The position numbers were made by a program, and so were the translations under genes. From assembly GCF_003144325.1 (NCBI RefSeq), contig NZ_PENS01000010.1, positions 1 through 64,000 of the forward strand: a stretch of DNA of 64,000 nt, in the 5' to 3' direction. Of this stretch, positions 59,530-64,000 are shown one piece after another. The DNA is from Proteus terrae. Its GTDB lineage: Bacteria; Pseudomonadota; Gammaproteobacteria; Enterobacterales; Enterobacteriaceae. Position 1 is the first letter of the stretch. Every line of letters starts with the position of its first letter. Under the pieces are notes generated by a model, which was not told the origin of the DNA, ran no database searches, and was given only the letters and a program-made list of their open reading frames with translations.

Positions 59530-59572
59530 ATGCGATGATCTGAGTTGGATATCAACAATAAGATCATCGCAT
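59530..59572. terminator. Bidirectional terminator between ubiF and fghA
   Basis: ATGCGATGATCT and AGATCATCGCAT form a perfect 12-bp stem; the loop holds a nested GTTG/CAAC hairpin. It lies between two convergent genes. T runs are modest on both sides. Confidence 0.7.
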
Positions 59573-59577
59573 AATTA

Positions 59578-60408
59578 TTACGCTTTTAAATGCTTGGCAT
59601 GAAAAGCAATATGCTCGCCAATAAAACTTGCCACAAAATAGTAACTGTGATCGTACCCTTGATGTAAATTCAGTTGATAAGGGAACTGTTTTGTATCGCA
59701 AGCTTGTGCAAATAATTCAGGCTTCAGTTGCTCTTGATAGAAAGGATCATCAAGTCCGACATCAACACGCATAGGTAACACACTTTCTGCTTGGTTAATT
59801 AATTCAACCGCATCATATTGTTGCCACTGTGTCGTATCATCACCTAAATAAGCGCTAAACGCTTTTTTACCCCAAGGAACAACTGATGGTGCCACAATAG
59901 GAGAAAACGCTGACACACTGCTGTAGCGTGTAGAATTTCGCAATGCAATCGTTAATGCACCATGTCCACCCATTGAATGTCCACTAATAGCACATCGATG
60001 AGTCACTGGAAAATGTGTTTCTATTAGTGCAGGAAGTTCATCAACAATGTAGTCATACATATTGTAATGAGCATTCCACGGCGATTGTGTTGCATTAAGG
60101 TAAAAACCAGCGCCTTGCCCTAAATCATAAGCATTATCATCAGCGACATTTTCACCGCGAGGACTAGTATCAGGTACCACTAAAACAATGCCGTGTTGTG
60201 CTGCAAATTGTTGAGCACCTGATTTAGTAATAAAATTTTGCTCGTTGCAGGTTAAGCCTGATAACCAATATAAAACAGGGTATTTTTGCGCTTCTTCCAT
60301 AGGAGGAAGATAGATGGCAAATTTCATCTCACAATTTAACGTCTTTGATGTATGTTGATAAACTTCTTGCCAACCACCAAAACAGGCGTGACGTTCAATC
60401 CTTTCCAT
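59578..60408 (-). CDS. fghA: S-formylglutathione hydrolase
   Basis: A 276-residue esterase that splits S-formylglutathione to formate and glutathione, the second step of formaldehyde removal. The nucleophile elbow G-H-S-M-G-G-H-G and the catalytic H in G-Y-D-H-S are clear. The start is the ATG at 60408 with AAAGGAG upstream; an ATG at 60447 lies inside the frmA-fghA hairpin. It is comparable to E. coli FrmB and YeiG, and the operon position favours the FrmB role. Confidence 0.94.
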   Translation of the reverse strand: MERIERHACFGGWQEVYQHTSKTLNCEMKFAIYLPPMEEAQKYPVLYWLSGLTCNEQNFITKSGAQQFAAQHGIVLVVPDTSPRGENVADDNAYDLGQGAGFYLNATQSPWNAHYNMYDYIVDELPALIETHFPVTHRCAISGHSMGGHGALTIALRNSTRYSSVSAFSPIVAPSVVPWGKKAFSAYLGDDTTQWQQYDAVELINQAESVLPMRVDVGLDDPFYQEQLKPELFAQACDTKQFPYQLNLHQGYDHSYYFVASFIGEHIAFHAKHLKA

Positions 60409-60431
60409 TTTGACTCCTTTAAAAACAAAGA

Positions 60432-60454
60432 CAAACCTATGAGACATAGGTTTG
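60432..60454 (-). promoter_or_regulatory. Intercistronic hairpin between frmA and fghA
   Basis: CAAACCTATG and CATAGGTTTG form a perfect 10-bp stem with a 3-base loop. A T-rich stretch (TCTTTGTTTTT) follows on the minus strand, ahead of the fghA ribosome site. It may be a leaky terminator that reduces fghA relative to frmA. Confidence 0.65.
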
Positions 60455-60461
60455 AGAATGG

Positions 60462-61869
<1,408 letters not shown>

Positions 61870-61884
61870 ACATAATCCTTAAAT

Positions 61885-61906
61885 ATACTATAGGGGAGTA
61901 TAGTAT
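61885..61906 (-). promoter_or_regulatory. FrmR operator
   Basis: ATACTATA and TATAGTAT flank a GGGGAG core, 16 bp upstream of frmR. A G-tract between AT-rich inverted arms is the form recognised by FrmR/RcnR proteins. This would make the operon formaldehyde-inducible. Confidence 0.82.
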
Positions 61907-62073
61907 TTAGGGCGGTATATGTACAGAGGGAGCAATAATGTGTGGAATGATGAGAATAAATAAAAATGTTGGTGTGGAGCTTATTGGTCTTTGAGATCAG
62001 GAGGATAAAAAAAGATGTAGAAGAAATGATATTTAGATAGCAGATAGGGAAAACGCTAGAGACAGAAACAAAA

Positions 62074-62094
62074 AAGACCCGCTATGCGAGTCTT
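62074..62094 (-). terminator. Terminator of the tRNA cluster
   Basis: On the minus strand AAGACTCGC and GCGGGTCTT (one G-U pair) with an ATA loop, then a T run. It follows the last tRNA-Leu. Confidence 0.85.
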
Positions 62095-62129
62095 ATCTGT
62101 TGATTCGTGATAAACACGTTAGTAATCAA

Positions 62130-62214
62130 TGGTGCGGGAGGCGAGACTTGAACTCGCACACCTTGCGGCGCCAGAACCTAAATCTGGTGCGTCTACCAAT
62201 TTCGCCACTCCCGC
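62130..62214 (-). tRNA. leuW: tRNA-Leu (TAG)
   Basis: An 85-nt tRNA with encoded CCA. Anticodon TAG lies at 62178-62180. The long variable arm and G-T-T-C-A-A-G T loop fit a class II leucine tRNA. It is identical to the copy at 62672-62756. It comes after an intrinsic terminator, so it may rely on readthrough or its own promoter. Confidence 0.95.
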
Positions 62215-62226
62215 AACAACTTGGAG

Positions 62227-62251
62227 AAAAAAAGACTCGTTCAGCGAGTCT
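62227..62251 (-). terminator. Terminator inside the tRNA cluster
   Basis: On the minus strand AGACTCG and CGAGTCT with a CTGAA loop, then six T. It lies between the third tRNA-Gln and the last tRNA-Leu. It looks like a functional terminator and is related to the one at 62074-62094. Confidence 0.8.
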
Positions 62252-62264
62252 CTCTTTCAAAATA

Positions 62265-62339
62265 TGGCTGGGATACCAGGATTCGAACCTGGGAATGCCA
62301 GGATCAAAACCTGGTGCCTTACCGCTTGGCGATATCCCA
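62265..62339 (-). tRNA. glnU: tRNA-Gln (TTG)
   Basis: A 75-nt tRNA with encoded CCA. The anticodon loop TTTTGAT gives TTG. Starts TGGGATATC (unlike the second copy, TGGGGTATC). It forms base pairs with a matching change in the acceptor stem. Confidence 0.95.
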
Positions 62340-62344
62340 AAAAA

Positions 62345-62421
62345 TGGTGGCTATGACGGGATTCGAACCTGTGACCCCAACATTATGAGTGTTGTGCTCT
62401 AACCAGCTGAGCTACATAGCC
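62345..62421 (-). tRNA. metU: tRNA-Met (CAT), elongator type
   Basis: A 77-nt tRNA with encoded CCA and anticodon CAT in the loop CTCATAA. The 5' GGCTATG pairs with the 3' end, as an elongator methionine tRNA and not an initiator. It is identical to the other copy in this cluster by eye. Confidence 0.95.
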
Positions 62422-62453
62422 GTATTGAATCTAGCTATCTTTCTTTTGAAAGA

Positions 62454-62528
62454 TGGCTGGGGTACCAGGATTCGAACCTGGGAATGCCAGGATCAAAACC
62501 TGGTGCCTTACCGCTTGGCGATACCCCA
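62454..62528 (-). tRNA. glnU: tRNA-Gln (TTG)
   Basis: A 75-nt tRNA with encoded CCA and anticodon TTG. The acceptor stem begins TGGGGTA, differing from the other two copies by one compensated base pair. Confidence 0.95.
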
Positions 62529-62569
62529 TCCGCTAATTCAATTGTCAACACACTTATTTATCAGAAATA

Positions 62570-62644
62570 TGGCTGGGATACCAGGATTCGAACCTGGGAA
62601 TGCCAGGATCAAAACCTGGTGCCTTACCGCTTGGCGATATCCCA
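62570..62644 (-). tRNA. glnU: tRNA-Gln (TTG)
   Basis: A 75-nt tRNA with encoded CCA and anticodon TTG. Same sequence as the copy at 62265-62339, so this cluster carries three tRNA-Gln(TTG) and no CTG-reading isoacceptor. Confidence 0.95.
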
Positions 62645-62671
62645 ACTGATAAATTCTTGACGAGGTTAAAA

Positions 62672-62756
62672 TGGTGCGGGAGGCGAGACTTGAACTCGCA
62701 CACCTTGCGGCGCCAGAACCTAAATCTGGTGCGTCTACCAATTTCGCCACTCCCGC
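62672..62756 (-). tRNA. leuW: tRNA-Leu (TAG)
   Basis: An 85-nt tRNA with encoded CCA and anticodon TAG, second gene of the cluster, in the place of E. coli leuW. Identical to the copy at 62130-62214. Confidence 0.95.
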
Positions 62757-62763
62757 AAAAAGA

Positions 62764-62840
62764 TGGTGGCTATGACGGGATTCGAACCTGTGACCCCAAC
62801 ATTATGAGTGTTGTGCTCTAACCAGCTGAGCTACATAGCC
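62764..62840 (-). tRNA. metT: tRNA-Met (CAT), elongator type
   Basis: A 77-nt tRNA with encoded CCA and anticodon CAT; first gene of the cluster, as metT is in E. coli. A strong promoter starts about 40 bp upstream. Confidence 0.95.
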
Positions 62841-62879
62841 ATCTTTTTTTGCATAACCTTCGTCGGCGTTGCGGGGCGC

Positions 62880-62908
62880 ATTATGCGTATTACAGACAAA
62901 TCCGTCAA
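62880..62908 (-). promoter_or_regulatory. Promoter of the tRNA cluster
   Basis: On the minus strand TTGACG (62903-62908) and CATAAT (62880-62885) are 17 bp apart, followed by a GC-rich discriminator GCGCCCCGC. That discriminator is typical of stringently controlled stable-RNA promoters. Confidence 0.85.
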
Positions 62909-63112
62909 CTGCTTTTTGCATTAATTTTCGAGAAACGTGTCCGTTTGCTCGATGGTTAATCATTTTGTCGAAAAAAGATCCAAAAAACAACCTTGTTGAT
63001 GAAAAATATCTCAAAGAATAAGGCTAGATAGAGTGTGAATAAAAAGAAAAAACAAAGCAGTAAGAGAAATGATATTAAGTCAAAGAGGGAAAAGATGGAG
63101 AACAATGGGTAT

Positions 63113-63155
63113 AAAAAAAGAAATGAGGTGAAAAACTCACGCTACATTTCTTTTT
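63113..63155 (-). terminator. Terminator downstream of nagC
   Basis: On the minus strand GAAATG and CATTTC pair, with an inner GTGA/TCAC, flanked by A and T runs; seven T follow the stem. It lies about 100 bp past the nagC stop. Confidence 0.75.
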
Positions 63156-63250
63156 CTTTGAATATTACTGATTGAATTTTAGACTTATTTTACAATGAAG
63201 ATCAGAAAAGTACACATTCAACGTAAAAAGTATAATTTATCAACGATAAA

Positions 63251-64000
63251 TTACTTTTCTAACAGCTGTTGAAGCAATTCTCCGTTAAGCATCGCACGTT
63301 TAGTCAAGGCAAAAGCCCCTATGGCAGAACTATGGTCAAGCTCAGATGTGACGACAGGAAGCTCTTCTCTGAATTCTTTTAATACTTGTGTATTAATGCA
63401 ACTTTGAATTGAGGGAAGTAAAACTTCAGCTGCTTCAGTCAATTCACCCGCTAAAACTACTTTTTGTGGGTTAAATAGGTTAATGGCAATCGCAATAGCT
63501 TTACCTAAGTGTAAACCCACTTGTTTGATGGTTTCGACTGCTAGCGGGTCATTTTTAACCGCGGCTCGACAAATATCTTGGATTTGGCACTGTGTTGGTG
63601 ATAAATACTGGCTTGGATAGCCTTGCTCTAATTGATAGCGTACTTTGGCTTCGATAGCTGTATTGGATGCAATCGTTTCTAAACAACCAAAGTTACCACA
63701 ATGGCAACGCTCACCTAGAGGATCGATTTGAATATGACCAATCTCGCCTAAGTTACCACGTTGATTGAGCAGAATTTTATTATTAATAATAACACCAGCA
63801 CCTGCACCACGATGGATCCGGACTAGTAATGAGTCTTCACAATCTCTTGTAGCACCAAAATAGTTTTCAGCTAGTGCAAGGCTACGAATATCATGCCCAG
63901 CATAGCAAGGCAGACTAAAACGTTTTTCTAAGCTATTCACCAAGGCCCAATTATCCACTTTCATATGAGGCATATAACGAACAATGCCTTTATTTGGATC
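63251..64000 (-). CDS. nagC: N-acetylglucosamine repressor NagC, C-terminal part (5' end outside window)
   Basis: The last ~250 residues of a ROK-family repressor; the frame stays open to the window edge. The ROK zinc site C-H-C-G-N-F-G-C-L-E and G-E-I-G-H-I-Q-I-D-P-L-G-E are intact. The N-terminal helix-turn-helix is off the window. NagC senses GlcNAc-6-phosphate and controls nag and glm genes. The segment V-R-Y-M-P-H-M is continuous with upstream residues, so the ATG at 63973 is internal and not the start. Confidence 0.95.
   Translation of the reverse strand, partial: DPNKGIVRYMPHMKVDNWALVNSLEKRFSLPCYAGHDIRSLALAENYFGATRDCEDSLLVRIHRGAGAGVIINNKILLNQRGNLGEIGHIQIDPLGERCHCGNFGCLETIASNTAIEAKVRYQLEQGYPSQYLSPTQCQIQDICRAAVKNDPLAVETIKQVGLHLGKAIAIAINLFNPQKVVLAGELTEAAEVLLPSIQSCINTQVLKEFREELPVVTSELDHSSAIGAFALTKRAMLNGELLQQLLEK

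Larger units (their letters stand above)
62841..63250. other. 410-bp region between the tRNA cluster and nagC
   Basis: Holds the tRNA promoter (62880-62908) on the left and the nagC terminator (63113-63155) on the right. The rest is AT-rich with no credible gene. In E. coli asnB and nagD lie near here; neither is present in this interval. Confidence 0.55.

Noticed and set aside
60409-60447. ATG at 60447 as the fghA start
   Set aside because: It lies within the intercistronic hairpin and has no ribosome site, while the ATG at 60408 has AAAGGAG at the right distance and matches the family length.
62100-62821. Open frames of 60-100 residues on both strands across the tRNA cluster
   Set aside because: They read through tRNA genes and repeat the same peptides because the tRNAs are near-identical. 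The tRNA identities are certain.
62265-62840. Near-identical blocks of about 75-85 bases at intervals, reminiscent of a CRISPR or other repeat array
   Set aside because: Each block is a full tRNA gene with a different spacing and a CCA end, so no array is present.

Overview
The window looks like a chromosomal segment of a Proteus-type member of the Morganellaceae (order Enterobacterales). Most proteins can be placed as close relatives of E. coli K-12 proteins. The DNA is AT-rich by eye, and the scsABCD thiol-redox locus matches the one studied in Proteus mirabilis. Genus is fairly secure; species is not resolved from this sequence alone. Comparisons with E. coli are from memory, since no search could be run.

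Layout. (1) 1-7.0 kb: the 3' end of a 5S rRNA gene on the + strand and its terminator, then yfiM, pssA, patZ and tapT on the minus strand and yfiF on the plus strand. (2) 7.0-12.2 kb: the emrB-emrA-mprA multidrug efflux operon and an MFS transporter. (3) 12.4-16.6 kb: a ynbA-ynbC-ynbD lipid-type operon that lacks ynbB and ends with a small membrane protein of unknown function. (4) 17.0-19.9 kb: a TonB-dependent receptor behind a near-consensus Fur box, and a small membrane protein. (5) 20.2-28.3 kb: the osmoprotectant importer proVWX and the class Ib ribonucleotide reductase operon nrdHIEF. The nrd promoter carries paired NrdR boxes and a Fur box. (6) 28.4-29.8 kb: ogt, cspE and crcB. (7) 29.8-44.3 kb: the lipoate and cell-elongation block (lipA, lipB, ybeD, dacA, rlpA, mrdB, mrdA, rlmH, rsfS), a plus-strand DUF1722 gene, then nadD, holA, lptE and leuS. 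(8) 44.6-47.8 kb: the glutamate/aspartate importer gltIJKL. (9) 48.1-52.6 kb: an island with scsABCD and a gene of unknown function. (10) 52.7-59.5 kb: lnt, corC, ybeY, ybeZ, miaB and ubiF. (11) 59.6-61.9 kb: the formaldehyde detoxification operon frmR-frmA-fghA. (12) 62.1-62.9 kb: seven tRNA genes (Met, Leu, Gln, Gln, Met, Gln, Leu) on the minus strand. (13) 63.25 kb to the end: the 3' part of nagC.

How it fits together. Much of the window is housekeeping: lipid head-group synthesis, lipoylation, rod-shape peptidoglycan synthesis, lipoprotein maturation, LPS assembly, translation and ribosome maturation. Several blocks keep E. coli gene order (lipA to leuS, gltI to lnt to miaB, nrd to pro to emr). 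Accessory modules sit between them: ynbACD with its partner, the TonB receptor, scsABCD with the 228-residue protein, and frm. These insertions are the most informative part of the window.

The least explained items are the ynb operon, the 228-residue protein with two degenerate HNH-like repeats, the DUF1722 protein with an apparently decayed DUF523 domain and a structured leader, and a series of intercistronic hairpins that probably set expression ratios within operons.
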